A stretch of DNA of 64,000 nt from Allobosea vaviloviae (GTDB taxonomy: Bacteria > Pseudomonadota > Alphaproteobacteria > Rhizobiales > Beijerinckiaceae), in contig NZ_LGSZ01000019.1 of assembly GCF_001298265.1 (NCBI RefSeq), positions 62,001 to 126,000 on the forward strand. The letters are read 5' to 3'. The stretch's first letter is position 1, and every line of letters starts with the position of its first letter. Below, in pieces: positions 38,923 to 49,023 of the stretch. The notes below the pieces were generated by a model. It did no database searches. It was not told the DNA's origin and saw only the letters and a list, made by a program, of their open reading frames with translations. The position numbers were made by a program, and so were the translations under genes.

Positions 38923-39024
38923 CGCGCGATCATTCGTCTCTGTCAGCCGGCCGGCGGCCGCACGAAGGCATTGTTCGGGATCGAAGGAGGGATCGCCTCC
39001 GCCCTATGAATGACGATCCGAGGG

Positions 39025-39576
39025 TCACCGTTGGGCGGCCGGAGGCTGCGCGGCAGCGCCTGCCTCCGCGCCTTCGAAATTGATGATGATTTGAAGGCGG
39101 GTGATCTGGTCATCACCCGCGCGCGGGGGCGGAGCGGGAAATTTCGCTCCCGCCGGTGCCATCGCCAGGGCTGCGGCATCGAGTTCTGGCCTGCCGCCTG
39201 TCGTCACGACCGACGATCGAAGGATCTCGCCTGTCGGAGCGAATTCGACGGCGATTTTGACCTGACCCGATAGCGCGACCCGTCGGACCTTCCGTCCATT
39301 CCTCTGCACCTCTTCGGGAATGACCTTGCGCTTCTCGAGCTCCTTCGCGAGGAGAGCCCGCCAAGCCATGGTGGCCGTTTGCGCGGTGGACGTTTCGGGC
39401 AGCCGCCCCAAGCTGGCCCGTTCCTGGGAGACCGGAAGTTCGCCGGCCTGGACCGACACGATGCACAGAGCGGCGGTCAGGACACAAAGGCCCGCGAGAC
39501 GCCATCGCATCGCCAAGACACGTTGGGCGCCAGCCATGCGCGCCACCGTTGCGACCTCATCGATCTCGCCTTGCAT
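39025..39576 (-). CDS. TonB C-terminal-like secreted or membrane protein
   Basis: 183 residues from ATG 39576, chosen because GAGG lies 7 bases upstream; ATG 39513 is an alternative that would start at the signal peptide (LAGLCVLTAALCIVSVQA). The C-terminal half has GQVKIAVEFAPTGEILRSSV and LDAAALAMAPAGAKFPAPP, then TRLQIIINF, the TonB C-terminal fold. There is no Pro-rich spacer or ExbBD partner nearby, so it is a TonB-like protein of unclear partner. Confidence 0.72.
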   Translation of the reverse strand: MQGEIDEVATVARMAGAQRVLAMRWRLAGLCVLTAALCIVSVQAGELPVSQERASLGRLPETSTAQTATMAWRALLAKELEKRKVIPEEVQRNGRKVRRVALSGQVKIAVEFAPTGEILRSSVVTTGGRPELDAAALAMAPAGAKFPAPPPRAGDDQITRLQIIINFEGAEAGAAAQPPAAQR

Positions 39577-39773
39577 GCGGGCACCTCGCGCGCGGACCAA
39601 AGGCCCTGCTTGCCGCCCATTCTGAAGAGATCTTTGGGAACGTCGTCCTTCGAATGAGGGAAGCCGGAGAATCGAGTGTCCGCGCGCCATGGTGGCCGTC
39701 TCTGAAGCCGCGCACTGCACGGCTGGCACCGGGTCGAGGGCGCGCGTCGGAGACGCGATGGCGCAAAAGCGCC

Positions 39774-42197
39774 CTACCCCCGCAGCGCCGCCCCATAGCG
39801 CTTGGCCATCTCCGCGACGATCTTGGCCCCGACAGCCTCGATCTCGGCTTCCGTCAGGGTCTTCTCGACCGGCTGGAGCGTGACCGCGAGCGCGACCGAC
39901 TTCTTGCCGGGTTCGACGCCGGCGCCCTCATAGAGATCGAACACCGAGACGTCCGAGATCAGCGCCCGGTCGGCGTTCTGGGCCGACTTGACCATTTCGC
40001 CGGCGGCGGTGGCCTTGTCGACGATGAAGGCGAAGTCGCGCGTCACCGGCTGGAAGCCCGACAGGGCGAGCTTCGGCTTGACCTTGGTCGGCTTGGCTTT
40101 CGGCAGCGGCAGCGCATCGAGGTGAATCTCGAAAGCGACCAACGGCCCCTTGACGTCGAGGGCCTTGAGCACGCGGGGATGGACCTCGCCGAAAGCGCCG
40201 ATGACGCCCTTGGGGCCGAAGCGCAGCGTCGCCGAGCGGCCGGGATGAGCCCAGGCGGGACCGCCGGGCACGACCTGGAGACCGCCCGTCGGCACGCCGA
40301 GGCCGGCGAGCAGCGCCATCACGTCGGCCTTCGCGTCGAAGGCATCGACCGGCTTGGCCGCACCGTCCCAGTGGCGCCCGGCGCCTTCGAGACGCGCGGT
40401 GCCGCGGCGCAGGCCGGTTGCGGCGATCAGCTGGCCTTCCGGCGCGTCGCTCTGGAAGATCTGCCCGACCTCGAAGATCGCGACATCGCCCAGGCCGCGA
40501 TCGGCATTGGCCTGGGAGGCGCGGATCAAGCCCGGCAGCAGCGAGGGCCGCATGTCGGAGAGATCGGCGGCGATCGGATTTGCCAGCGTGAGCGCGGGCG
40601 ATCCGCCGCCGAAGAGCGTCGCCTGGTCATGCGAGATGAAGGACCAGGTCACGGCCTCGACCATGCCGCGGCTGGCGAGCAGGCGCTTGGCGCCGCGGGT
40701 GCGCTTCTGCAGCACGGTCAGGACCGGCTTGATGACCTCGCCCTTGATGCGCGGCAGCGGCGTCGAGACGACGCGGTCGAGCCCGGCGATGCGCAGGATC
40801 TCCTCGACGAGATCGGCCTTGCCGCCGACATCGGCCCGCCAGGAGGGGGCCGTGACCTTCACCTGCTCGCCCGCGCCCGAGACGTGGAAGCCGAGCGAGG
40901 TTAACGCCCGCTCCATCTCCGCCACCGGCAGGTCGAGCCCGGTCAGGCGCTTGACCTCGGACCAGGGCAAGTCGATCGCAGGGGCGCTCTCGGGCAGTTC
41001 ACCGGCGAAGACCATCTCGGAGGCCTCTCCGCCGCAGAGCTGCAGGATCAGCGCCGTGGCGAGATCCAGCCCCGGCCGGCAGAACTCCGGATCGACGCCG
41101 CGCTCGAAGCGGTAGCGCGCATCCGAGTTGATGCCGAGCGCGCGGCCCGAACGGGCGATGTTGAGCGGGTCCCACAGCGCGCTCTCGACCAGCACGTCGG
41201 TGGTGCCCTCGTCGCAGCCCGAGGCCTGCCCGCCCATGATGCCGGCGATGGATTCGACGCCCGCCTCGTCGACGATGACGACCTGCTCGTCGGTCAGCGT
41301 ATAGGTCTTGCCATCGAGTGCGACGATGCTCTCGCCCTCACGCGCGCGCCGCACGACGAGGTCGCCCTTGACCTTGGCGGCGTCGAAGACGTGCAGCGGC
41401 CGGTTGCGATCGAGCGTCATGACATTGGTGATGTCGACCAGCGCATTGATGGGCCTGAGGCCGACCGCACGCAGGCGGGCCTGGAGCCAATCGGGCGACG
41501 GGCCGTTCTTCACCCCGCGCACGAGACGCAAGCCGAAGGCCGGGCAGAGCGCCTTGTCGTCCGGGGCAAGCTCCAGCTTCACGCCGACCGGGCAGGGAAA
41601 GCTGCCGCGAACCGGCTGGACCGATGGCGTCTTGAGCTTGCCCAGGCCAGCGGCGACAAGATCGCGCGCGATGCCGGAGACGCCGAGCGCGTCGGCCCGG
41701 TTGGGCGTCACCGCGATCTCGATCACCGGATCGCTCAGGCCGGCATAGGCGGCGTAGGATTGGCCGACGGGGGCGTCCTCCGGCAGATCGATGATGCCGT
41801 CATGATCCTCGGAGAGCTGCAACTCGGCCGCCGAGCAGAGCATGCCGTTGGATTCGACGCCGCGGATGACGCCCTTGCCGAGCGTGATGTCCTTGCCGGG
41901 GATGTAGGTGCCCGGCGGCGAGAACACGCTCTTCATGCCGGTGCGGGCATTGGGCGCGCCGCAGACCACCTGCACGGGTTCACCCACGCCGGTATCGACC
42001 ATGCACACGCGCAGGCGATCGGCATTGGGGTGCTGCTTGGCCTCGACCACATAGGCGATGGTGAAGGCGGCGAGCGCCTTGGCCTTGTCCTCGACGCCCT
42101 CGACCTCGAGCCCGACGCGGGTCAGGGCCTCGCTGATGGCATCGACGGAATCGGTCGTGTCGAGATGGTCCTTCAACCAGGACAGAGTGAACTTCAT
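39774..42197 (-). CDS. pheT: phenylalanine--tRNA ligase beta subunit
   Basis: 807 residues, full length. The N-terminal tRNA-binding (EMAP) domain has [20 protein letters not shown] and [12 protein letters not shown]; the B3/B4 domain [20 protein letters not shown]; the B5 domain follows; the catalytic-like core and a C-terminal anticodon-binding FDX-ACB domain ([16 protein letters not shown]) complete it. It is separated from pheS by a glycosyltransferase gene whose stop overlaps its start by 4 bases, so all three are probably one transcript. Confidence 0.97.
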   Translation of the reverse strand: MKFTLSWLKDHLDTTDSVDAISEALTRVGLEVEGVEDKAKALAAFTIAYVVEAKQHPNADRLRVCMVDTGVGEPVQVVCGAPNARTGMKSVFSPPGTYIPGKDITLGKGVIRGVESNGMLCSAAELQLSEDHDGIIDLPEDAPVGQSYAAYAGLSDPVIEIAVTPNRADALGVSGIARDLVAAGLGKLKTPSVQPVRGSFPCPVGVKLELAPDDKALCPAFGLRLVRGVKNGPSPDWLQARLRAVGLRPINALVDITNVMTLDRNRPLHVFDAAKVKGDLVVRRAREGESIVALDGKTYTLTDEQVVIVDEAGVESIAGIMGGQASGCDEGTTDVLVESALWDPLNIARSGRALGINSDARYRFERGVDPEFCRPGLDLATALILQLCGGEASEMVFAGELPESAPAIDLPWSEVKRLTGLDLPVAEMERALTSLGFHVSGAGEQVKVTAPSWRADVGGKADLVEEILRIAGLDRVVSTPLPRIKGEVIKPVLTVLQKRTRGAKRLLASRGMVEAVTWSFISHDQATLFGGGSPALTLANPIAADLSDMRPSLLPGLIRASQANADRGLGDVAIFEVGQIFQSDAPEGQLIAATGLRRGTARLEGAGRHWDGAAKPVDAFDAKADVMALLAGLGVPTGGLQVVPGGPAWAHPGRSATLRFGPKGVIGAFGEVHPRVLKALDVKGPLVAFEIHLDALPLPKAKPTKVKPKLALSGFQPVTRDFAFIVDKATAAGEMVKSAQNADRALISDVSVFDLYEGAGVEPGKKSVALAVTLQPVEKTLTEAEIEAVGAKIVAEMAKRYGAALRG

Positions 42198-43381
42198 GAT
42201 TGTCCGTCACTTCTTAGTTTGGCGTGGGACAGAGCGGCCGGGGCGGCATTCAGCTCGTCCTCACCATCCGTCTTGATCTTCATGGAATTGCCGCGCCAGC
42301 TCACCTCGCCGGCGATGAAGGCATAGGCCCAGACGCCGGGGAAGATGATGTCGCGGATCAGCAGCGCCAGCGGCATCCGCCAGGAGGAATACCAGCCAAC
42401 GCCGTAGGCCAGCGCCAGTTCGGCGACGTACCAGGGCAGCAGGACGAGCAGGGGCGCGAGCCAGGCGGGCTGGCCGAAGCTCGGCAAGGCCAGCGCCAGA
42501 AGCAGCACCGGCAAGAGCGGTCCCGACAGGATTTCCGGCAGGAAGAAGGGCAGGAAGGTGACGCGCCGCAGCCTGGCCCAGCGGAACTGGCGCTGGACGA
42601 CGTCATGCAGGCTGCGCCGACCCAAGGGCTGCTCGAAGGGCTGCCCGACGAGATGGACATGCTTGCCGGCGCGGCGCACCAGCTTGGTCGCCGCCGCATC
42701 CTCGGCGATCTCCTCGCCGAGGATCGCGATGCCGCCATTGGCGTCGAGGAAGGGCTTGTTCCAGAGCATCGACTTGCCCTGCGCGAAGCCGAAGCCGCAG
42801 GCCTCGCCGGCATATTGCCAGCGCGCCTGGAAGGTGTTGAGGAAGGCGCATTCCAGCTCGGACCAGAAGCCGACCGGCCGCGAACCGGCCGGCGTCGAGC
42901 AGACCAGCCCGGTGTCGTCGCGCCAGGAGGCCAGCATCCGCTGGATATAGTCCTTCGGCATCATCACGTTGGAATCGGCCAGGATGACCCATTCGGTCGT
43001 CGCCGCCTCCCAGCCCTTGACGCAGTTGTTGAGCTTGGGATTGGCGCTGACTGCGACATCGCCGGTGATCAGGCGCGCGCGCGCCTCGCCATGGATCCCG
43101 ATCAACTCCTCGATCAGTGGCACGACCGGATCATCGGCATCGGCGACCGCGAAGATCGTGACGTAATCGGGATAGTCGAGTTCGAGCCCCGAGATCGCGG
43201 TCTCCCTGCTGAAGGCCTCGATGCCGCGCAAGGGGCGCACGATCGTCACCGGCGGCAGCGCCGCGAGCAGCGCGGTTGGCCGGTCCTTGCGACGCAGGCG
43301 CACGAGGGCGATCGCCTGGCACAGCAGATTGGTCGCAACGAGCAGCGCCGCGAACAGCACCGCCCATCCCGCCGGGCTCAT
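42194..43381 (-). CDS. glycosyltransferase family 21, ceramide glucosyltransferase-like
   Basis: 395 residues. An N-terminal helix ([20 protein letters not shown]) precedes the GT21 catalytic domain: [20 protein letters not shown], then [34 protein letters not shown] (DXD position) and the acceptor motif [11 protein letters not shown] (QxxRW). Three or so C-terminal helices follow. GT21 enzymes glucosylate ceramide-type lipids; some alphaproteobacteria make glycosphingolipids or related glycolipids. Its stop overlaps pheT by 4 bases and it begins 28 bases after pheS. Confidence 0.88.
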   Translation of the reverse strand: MSPAGWAVLFAALLVATNLLCQAIALVRLRRKDRPTALLAALPPVTIVRPLRGIEAFSRETAISGLELDYPDYVTIFAVADADDPVVPLIEELIGIHGEARARLITGDVAVSANPKLNNCVKGWEAATTEWVILADSNVMMPKDYIQRMLASWRDDTGLVCSTPAGSRPVGFWSELECAFLNTFQARWQYAGEACGFGFAQGKSMLWNKPFLDANGGIAILGEEIAEDAAATKLVRRAGKHVHLVGQPFEQPLGRRSLHDVVQRQFRWARLRRVTFLPFFLPEILSGPLLPVLLLALALPSFGQPAWLAPLLVLLPWYVAELALAYGVGWYSSWRMPLALLIRDIIFPGVWAYAFIAGEVSWRGNSMKIKTDGEDELNAAPAALSHAKLRSDGQS

Positions 43382-43409
43382 CGCGCCCCCCCTTGGAGCC
43401 TTTCCGCGC

Positions 43410-44492
43410 TCACGACGACAGCCCGCCCGTCAGCGTCGGCAGGTCGAGCGGGCGGAAGCCATAATGCTGGAGCCAGCGGACATCCGCCTCGAAGAACGGG
43501 CGCAGATCCGGCATGCCGTATTTCAGCATGGCGATGCGGTCGATGCCCATGCCCCAGGCGAAGCCCTGATAGATGTCCGGGTCGAGCCCGCAATTCCTCA
43601 GCACATTGGGATGGACCATGCCGCAGCCGAGGATTTCGAGCCAGTCCTCGCCCTCGCCGAAGCGGATCTCGCCGCCCTTGCGCGAGCACTGGATGTCGAC
43701 CTCGACCGAAGGCTCGGTGAAAGGGAAGAAGGACGGCCGGAAGCGCATCTTGACCGTGTCGATCTCGAAGAAGGCCTTGCAGAACTCCTCGAGGATCCAT
43801 TTCAGGTGGCCCATATGGGCGTTTTTGTCGATGACGAGGCCCTCGACCTGATGGAACATCGGGGTGTGGGTCTGGTCGGAATCCATCCGGTAGGTGCGGC
43901 CCGGACAGATCACGCGGATCGGCGGCTCTTGGGCCAGCATGGTGCGGACCTGGACCGGCGAGGTGTGGGTGCGCAGCAGCTTGCGCTCCCCGCTGGAATC
44001 CGGATGGAAGAAGAAGGTGTCATGCATCTCGCGGGCGGGATGGCCGACCGGAAAATTCAGCTTGGTGAAATTGAGGTCGTCGGTCTCGACATCGGGCCCT
44101 TCGGCGACGGCAAAGCCCATATCGCCGAAGATCGCGGTAATCTCGTCGATGACCTGGCTGATCGGGTGAATGCGGCCGCGCGCCTCGGGTCCGTCCTGCA
44201 CCGGCAGCGACACGTCGATGCGCTCGGAGGACAGGCGCGCCTCGAGCACCGCCTCGGCCAGCGCTTCCTTGCGCGCGCTCAGCGCGGTCTGGACCCTGTC
44301 GCGCAGGCCGTTGATCAGCGGGCCCTTTTCCTTGCGCTCGTCGGGGGTCATCGCGCCCAGCGTCTTGAGCAGGGCCGAGATCGATCCGGCCTTGCCCAGT
44401 GCGGCGATCCTGACCTGTTCCAGCGCCGCCTCGTCCTGCGCGCCGGCGATTTCGGCAAGAAGGCTCGCGCCCAAGTGATCGATCTCGTTCAT
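43410..44492 (-). CDS. pheS: phenylalanine--tRNA ligase alpha subunit
   Basis: 360 residues from ATG 44492. Class II synthetase core motifs are [16 protein letters not shown] coiled coil at the N-terminus (here [20 protein letters not shown]), [33 protein letters not shown] (motif 2) and [20 protein letters not shown] (motif 3). The frame opens at 44519; the 44492 start matches the family. It leads the pheS-GT21-pheT run. Confidence 0.97.
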   Translation of the reverse strand: MNEIDHLGASLLAEIAGAQDEAALEQVRIAALGKAGSISALLKTLGAMTPDERKEKGPLINGLRDRVQTALSARKEALAEAVLEARLSSERIDVSLPVQDGPEARGRIHPISQVIDEITAIFGDMGFAVAEGPDVETDDLNFTKLNFPVGHPAREMHDTFFFHPDSSGERKLLRTHTSPVQVRTMLAQEPPIRVICPGRTYRMDSDQTHTPMFHQVEGLVIDKNAHMGHLKWILEEFCKAFFEIDTVKMRFRPSFFPFTEPSVEVDIQCSRKGGEIRFGEGEDWLEILGCGMVHPNVLRNCGLDPDIYQGFAWGMGIDRIAMLKYGMPDLRPFFEADVRWLQHYGFRPLDLPTLTGGLSS

Positions 44493-44628
44493 ACCTGCTC
44501 TGGTCCGTTTGCGAGGCATCTTCTAGGGTGTCGCCAGCACCGATGCTAGAGGCAATCACGCCGGCAAAGCAGCGCCGCGACGGTCAATCCGGAGTCTTCG
44601 CCATCATGGCCGCACTTGCATGACACTG

Positions 44629-45060
44629 ATGTCGCATTGGCGAAGCCTCGCGGCGGCATCGCTGCTCTCCATTCTCGCGGCCTCGCCAGCGGCCGCGCAG
44701 GACGGGCGGCGCGTCAGCATCACCGGCGAGATCAGCGACACCTGGTGTACGATCAGCGGCTTGATGTTCGCCAAGGGCACGGCCCATCACCAATGCGCGG
44801 TCTGGTGTGCGCTCGGCGGTATTCCGGTGAGCATCCGCGACGCCCAGGGCGATCTCTACCTGATCCTCAAGATCGGCGACGACGAGGACAGCGTCGCCAA
44901 TCCCCGTATCGCGCGCATGGCGACGCATGAGGTCACCGTCGATGGTGAACTGCTTGAGCGCGACGGGGTGAAATATCTGCTGGTGGACAAGATCGCCGAC
45001 GACAAGGGGATCATCACGATGACCCATGACGAATACGGCATCCAGCCGTTCGGGAACTGA
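44629..45060 (+). CDS. secreted cysteine-containing protein A beside SCO
   Basis: 143 residues from ATG 44629 (the frame opens at 44620). A cleavable signal peptide (LAAASLLSILAASPAAAQ) gives a periplasmic product. The mature part has GEISDTWCTISGLMFAKG and HHQCAVWCALGGIPVSI, then a beta-rich stretch. The spacing of the three cysteines and the G-x-I-x-D opening are shared with the next gene, so the two appear to be distant paralogs, perhaps OB-like folds. With the SCO gene they form a three-gene run, suggesting copper or thiol chemistry for oxidase assembly; this is inference. Confidence 0.75.
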   Translation: MSHWRSLAAASLLSILAASPAAAQDGRRVSITGEISDTWCTISGLMFAKGTAHHQCAVWCALGGIPVSIRDAQGDLYLILKIGDDEDSVANPRIARMATHEVTVDGELLERDGVKYLLVDKIADDKGIITMTHDEYGIQPFGN

Positions 45061-45063
45061 GCG

Positions 45064-45591
45064 ATGGCACGCACAGCGCGCCTTGCAGCCTTGTGGACGT
45101 TGGCCAGTCTGTGCGCCGCCTCGCCAGCTTCGGCCGCCGAGCTCTGGGGCATCCCGCACGAGAAGCCGCTCTTGCTCAAGGGGCGGCTGGTCGATGCGCT
45201 CTGTCATCTGAAAGGACGTTGCGTGCCCGATTGCGGCGCCGGCAAGCGTCAGCTCGGCGTCGTCCTCGCCGATGGAACGTTCCGGCTGATCGCCAAGGGC
45301 AATGTCGATTTCGCGGCTGCGATACCGGATCTGATCGGCTTCTGCGGCAAGGCGATTGAGGCGGACGGGCTCCTGATCGAGAACCCGGCCGTCACGGTGT
45401 TCTTCGTGCAGGGCGTCCGCGCGGAGGGCAGCACAGAGCCCTTCGTTCCGGCCGAGCGCTTCAAGGCGGAATGGGAGGCGCGCAACGGCAAGGCCGAGGA
45501 ATGGTGGCGCGCCGACCCGCAAGCCAACCGCATCATCGCGGAAAACGGCCCCCTCGGCATCAAGGGCCTCGTGCCCAAGCCGATGCCTTGA
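45064..45591 (+). CDS. secreted cysteine-containing protein B beside SCO
   Basis: 175 residues with a signal peptide (LAALWTLASLCAASPASA). The mature sequence has GRLVDALCHLKGRCVPDCGA, resembling the GEISDTWC...CAVWC layout of the gene before it, then GVVLADGTFRLIAKGNVDFA and a C-terminal extension. The ATG is 3 bases after the previous stop. Function unknown; it may bind a metal via the clustered cysteines. Confidence 0.75.
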   Translation: MARTARLAALWTLASLCAASPASAAELWGIPHEKPLLLKGRLVDALCHLKGRCVPDCGAGKRQLGVVLADGTFRLIAKGNVDFAAAIPDLIGFCGKAIEADGLLIENPAVTVFFVQGVRAEGSTEPFVPAERFKAEWEARNGKAEEWWRADPQANRIIAENGPLGIKGLVPKPMP

Positions 45592-45599
45592 GGCCTGGC

Positions 45600-46232
45600 A
45601 TGCCGGGGGTCATCGCACGCCGGACTTTGCTGGCAGGGCTTGCCGGTTGCGCCGTTGCCGCCCCCCTCGCCTGCGCGCAGGCGCAAAGCCGGGGCGGCCA
45701 TGTCCATGGCGGTGCCGCCGCACCGACGCCCGACCCGCTGGCCGGGCGGTTCGGCGGTTCGTTTTCGCTGACCGACCACAGCGGCAAGCGCGTCAGCGAC
45801 ATGGCCTATCGCGGCCGCTTCATGCTGGTCTATTTCGGCTTCACGCGCTGCGCCGACACCTGCCCGATCGACCTGCCGACCATCGCCCAGGCGCTCGATG
45901 CGCTCGGCCCGCTGGCGGAGCGGGTCGTGCCGCTCTTCATCACGGTCGATCCGGCTTTCGACACGCCACCGGTGCTCGCTGCCTATGTCGCGGCCTTCCA
46001 TCCGGCGCTGATCGGGCTGACCGGCAGTGAAGCCGAGATCGCCGCTGCGGCAAAGGCCTACAAGGTGCATCGCCGCAAACTGACGCAGCCGCATCACGGC
46101 CAGGGCGAATACGCCGTCGACCATGGCTCTCTGACCTATCTGATGGATCGCGAGGGCCGTTTCCTGAGCTTGCTGCCCCACAACACGGAGGCCGCGCGCA
46201 TGGCGGCGGTGCTGCGGAGCTATCTGGCGTAG
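45600..46232 (+). CDS. SCO1/SenC family copper chaperone
   Basis: 210 residues from ATG 45600. A signal sequence starting ARRTLLAGLAGCAVAAPLAC resembles a twin-Arg or lipoprotein leader. The thioredoxin-like fold carries FGFTRCADTCPIDLPTIA with the CxxxC copper site, TVDPAFDTPPVLAAYV, and VDHGSLTYLMDREG with the copper His. SCO proteins deliver copper to the CuA site of cytochrome oxidase in the periplasm. It closes the three-gene secreted cluster. Confidence 0.92.
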   Translation: MPGVIARRTLLAGLAGCAVAAPLACAQAQSRGGHVHGGAAAPTPDPLAGRFGGSFSLTDHSGKRVSDMAYRGRFMLVYFGFTRCADTCPIDLPTIAQALDALGPLAERVVPLFITVDPAFDTPPVLAAYVAAFHPALIGLTGSEAEIAAAAKAYKVHRRKLTQPHHGQGEYAVDHGSLTYLMDREGRFLSLLPHNTEAARMAAVLRSYLA

Positions 46233-46265
46233 GCTGTCGCGAAACGCCGGAACGGATTTGCGATC

Positions 46266-47063
46266 ATGCCCGACAACGCCACCACACCCGTACCCGCCGC
46301 CAAGCCGGACAGCTCGGCCCAGAAAGCGTCGCCCTCCTATCGCCTGGCCGCGCTCGACCCGGATTTCCTGCTCGGCGATTCGACGCGGGGCGCGCGCTTC
46401 ATGCTCGAATACCAGAAGGCCGAGGACCACTTACGCGCGCGCGGCATCCTCTCGACCATCGTCGTCTTCGGCTCGGCGCGGGTGCGCGAGGGGCAGCCCT
46501 GGTACGAGGCGGCGCGCGCTTTCGGCCGGCTGGCCTCGGAGCGGGGCGGCGCGCTGGCGCCGGGCGATCTCGGGCGCGACCATGTCATCGCCACCGGCGG
46601 CGGGCCCGGCATCATGGAGGCCGCCAATCGCGGCGCGACCGAGGCCGGCGCGCTCTCGATCGGCTTCAACATCACGCTGCCGCATGAGCAGGAGCCCAAC
46701 GCCTGGTCGACGCCGGACCTGACCTTCCGCTTCCACTATTTCGCGATGCGCAAGATGCATCTTGCGATGCGGGCCTCGGCGCTGGTGGTCTTCCCCGGCG
46801 GCTTCGGCACGCTCGACGAACTCTTCGAGATCATCACATTGGTGCAGACCGGCAAGATGCGCCCGGTTCCGATCGTGCTTTATGACGGCGCCTATTGGAA
46901 AGCGCTGCTGAACCTCGACGCCATGGCCGATGCCGGGATGATCCGGGCAGAGGATCTCGCCCTTTTCTGCTATGCGGAGTCTCCCGAAGAAGCCTATGCC
47001 CGCATCGTCGAGGGCGCGGGAGACAACTGGCGGCCGGCGACGGAGGACCGCGTCCAGACGTAA
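46266..47063 (+). CDS. LOG family protein (TIGR00730-like nucleotide hydrolase)
   Basis: 265 residues. GGPGIMEAANRGATEAGALS and VFPGGFGTLDELFEIITLVQ are the PGGxGTxxE signature of the LOG family, which cleaves cytokinin or purine monophosphates. The N-terminal 65-residue extension and the central block NAWSTPDLTFRFHYFAMRKM are those of a longer bacterial subgroup. Substrate in bacteria is mostly AMP or IMP in the related YgdH/PpnN; activity here is inferred only. It is not clearly linked to neighbours. Confidence 0.9.
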   Translation: MPDNATTPVPAAKPDSSAQKASPSYRLAALDPDFLLGDSTRGARFMLEYQKAEDHLRARGILSTIVVFGSARVREGQPWYEAARAFGRLASERGGALAPGDLGRDHVIATGGGPGIMEAANRGATEAGALSIGFNITLPHEQEPNAWSTPDLTFRFHYFAMRKMHLAMRASALVVFPGGFGTLDELFEIITLVQTGKMRPVPIVLYDGAYWKALLNLDAMADAGMIRAEDLALFCYAESPEEAYARIVEGAGDNWRPATEDRVQT

Positions 47064-47217
47064 GGGGCAGGCCGTAAGGCGCGTGCCAGTCCATCACAGA
47101 TGATGCGGGTGGTTGTCGCGACTGCTGACCGGGCGCCCCCGCAGAACGCGAGGGACGCCGTCTGCGTCATAAAATTGCTGACAGAATGCCCCAAATGGAA
47201 CTATCGCTAACGCCGCG

Positions 47218-48045
47218 ATGCCGCACGTTCATGGGCCAAGGCTGTCTTTGATGTTTTCGACCCGCTCTCTGATGACCGATCTTGTTCGTCAATCGAATAT
47301 ACCGGCATGCCTGTCGACAATTGGCGTTCACGACTCGCGCTATGTCTCTGCCAACGACAGATATTTGCAGATGATCGAGCGGATATGGCCAGAGATTGAG
47401 AACAAGGATCTCGTCTCAAATGGCTCCGCCATCGATAATCCGCAGCGGGACCGCCGTTTATGGTTATTGGACACCCAAGGTTACTACGATTCAGAAACAG
47501 CCGAGATCCGCGTTGCAACCGGGCGGATCATCAGCGTCCAGATCAGCTCCCAACGTGTGTGGTGCAGCGGGACGGCCTGCGACGTCGAGTTCTTCCGTCC
47601 GCTGGCATCGGCAAATCTCGCGGCGTCAGGAGCGATTCGCAACACGCAATCATCCAAGAAGGCTCTTTTACAGCCCAGTATCGGCCAAAATCTGAAAATG
47701 ATGGCACTGGTCGACAAGAGAATTCTCGTCAGTCGCATCTTATCGCTTGCTGCGGAAGGCGCGATACTCGCCAGTCAAATGTCCAAATCCGAAAACACCA
47801 AGGAACGATTATTAAATACCGTTGATGTTCTGGAAAATTTTCGAGTGTTTGATCGATCAAGTCATGCACGAATTGGTTTTGATTTTTCAGATCTTGACTA
47901 TTGTTCACTTGAAGATTTGTTGCTTCAATTTACCGGCGAAATCTGGATGATTATTTTGTGCTGCAAGGAACCAGACGTCGCCGAAATGCTCAGATATCTG
48001 GTTGCAGAATATACCAGGCCCAAACCACTGGTGGTGAGTTCCTGA
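47218..48045 (+). CDS. orphan PAS-like protein of low GC
   Basis: 275 residues (Met at 47218, 47251 or 47272 possible). The first half looks like a PAS or related sensor: NIPACLSTIGVHDSRYVSAN followed by RLWLLDTQGYYDSETAEIRV and TGRIISVQISSQRVWCSG. The second half is helical with FRVFDRSSHARIGFDFSDLD and no kinase, cyclase or DNA-binding motif that I recognise. The gene is visibly AT-richer than its flanks, suggesting recent acquisition. Function is unknown. Confidence 0.6.
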   Translation: MPHVHGPRLSLMFSTRSLMTDLVRQSNIPACLSTIGVHDSRYVSANDRYLQMIERIWPEIENKDLVSNGSAIDNPQRDRRLWLLDTQGYYDSETAEIRVATGRIISVQISSQRVWCSGTACDVEFFRPLASANLAASGAIRNTQSSKKALLQPSIGQNLKMMALVDKRILVSRILSLAAEGAILASQMSKSENTKERLLNTVDVLENFRVFDRSSHARIGFDFSDLDYCSLEDLLLQFTGEIWMIILCCKEPDVAEMLRYLVAEYTRPKPLVVSS

Positions 48046-48201
48046 AGACGCACGGAACGCGACCGCTGATGCTTGCGACGGGTGCGGTGGCAGCGCTTGC
48101 GCTCCCCGAACAGACATTCAGGCCAACCCACCATTCGTCATTCCCAGTCTCATCGCTGCGCGCCGCTCTTCAAACGCCAGCGCGGATGCCGTGACAAAGA
48201 A

Positions 48202-48227
48202 AAAGGCCGGCATCGCTGCCGGCCTTT
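48202..48227 (-). terminator. rho-independent terminator of rpmI-rplT
   Basis: AAAGGCCGGC with its complement around a six-base loop, followed on the minus strand by TTTCTTTG, 25 bases after the rplT stop codon. Confidence 0.88.
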
Positions 48228-48252
48228 CCATATCTCGTCAGTGCCCGAAAGC

Positions 48253-48633
48253 TCAGGCAGCCTTGGCTTCCGCATCGGAACCGAGCGCGGCCTTGACCAT
48301 CTCCACCACCGCGGTGAACGAGGCGGCGTCATCGATGGCCATCGCCGAGAGGGTCTTGCGGTCGAGCTCGATGCCGGCCTTGTGCAGGCCGTTGATGAAC
48401 ATCGAGTAGACCAGGCCGTGCTCGCGCACCGCCGCGTTCAGGCGCTGGATCCAGAGCGCGCGGAACGAGCGCTTCCGGTTCTTGCGGTCGCGATAGGCGT
48501 ACTGCATCGAGCGATCGACGGCCGCCTTGGCGGCGCGGATCGTATTCTTGCGGCGGCCATAGAAGCCCTTGGCGGCCTTGAGTGTCTTCTTGTGCTTGGC
48601 ATGGGACGTTACGCCCCGTTTCACGCGAGCCAT
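48253..48633 (-). CDS. rplT: 50S ribosomal protein L20
   Basis: 126 residues with [20 protein letters not shown] at the start and [20 protein letters not shown] in the core. L20 binds 23S rRNA early in assembly. It follows rpmI by 28 bases, the normal order, but infC is not adjacent and lies about 8.6 kb away, a separation seen in other alphaproteobacteria. A strong terminator follows. Confidence 0.98.
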   Translation of the reverse strand: MARVKRGVTSHAKHKKTLKAAKGFYGRRKNTIRAAKAAVDRSMQYAYRDRKNRKRSFRALWIQRLNAAVREHGLVYSMFINGLHKAGIELDRKTLSAMAIDDAASFTAVVEMVKAALGSDAEAKAA

Positions 48634-48661
48634 GTTTGATCTCCGGAAAGGTTAGGGGGCG

Positions 48662-48862
48662 TCAGCCGTTGGGGAGGAAATACTTCTTCACGTTGGCCGC
48701 ATCACCCTCGAACAGGGTGGTGGTGCCGCGGTGATTGCGGAGCTGCTTGTTGGTCCGCTTGATCATCCCGTGACGCTTGCCGGCCTGTGCGTAGAGCACT
48801 TTCCCGGTTCCGGTGATCTTGAAGCGCTTCTTGGCGCTCGACTTCGTCTTGATCTTGGGCAT
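48662..48862 (-). CDS. rpmI: 50S ribosomal protein L35
   Basis: 66 residues: [40 protein letters not shown] and the final VKKYFLPNG, all standard for L35. It is the first gene of a two-gene ribosomal operon with rplT. Confidence 0.98.
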   Translation of the reverse strand: MPKIKTKSSAKKRFKITGTGKVLYAQAGKRHGMIKRTNKQLRNHRGTTTLFEGDAANVKKYFLPNG

Positions 48863-49023
48863 TTTCGCTCCTCATAGGTCGCGAGCGCGCAAACGGCGCC
48901 GCTTCATGTTTGCTTGCTGGAAGCAAAGATCGACCGCCACGGCAGCCCTTATCAGCCGGGCGATCGAAGGCCGCGCGTATGACAGAAAAGCGCGGGGGTG
49001 GCAAGTGTGGGTAAGGCTTGCCC

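Noticed and set aside
39549..40904. 451-codon plus-strand open frame
   Set aside because: Antisense to pheT; low-complexity shadow of a well-supported gene.
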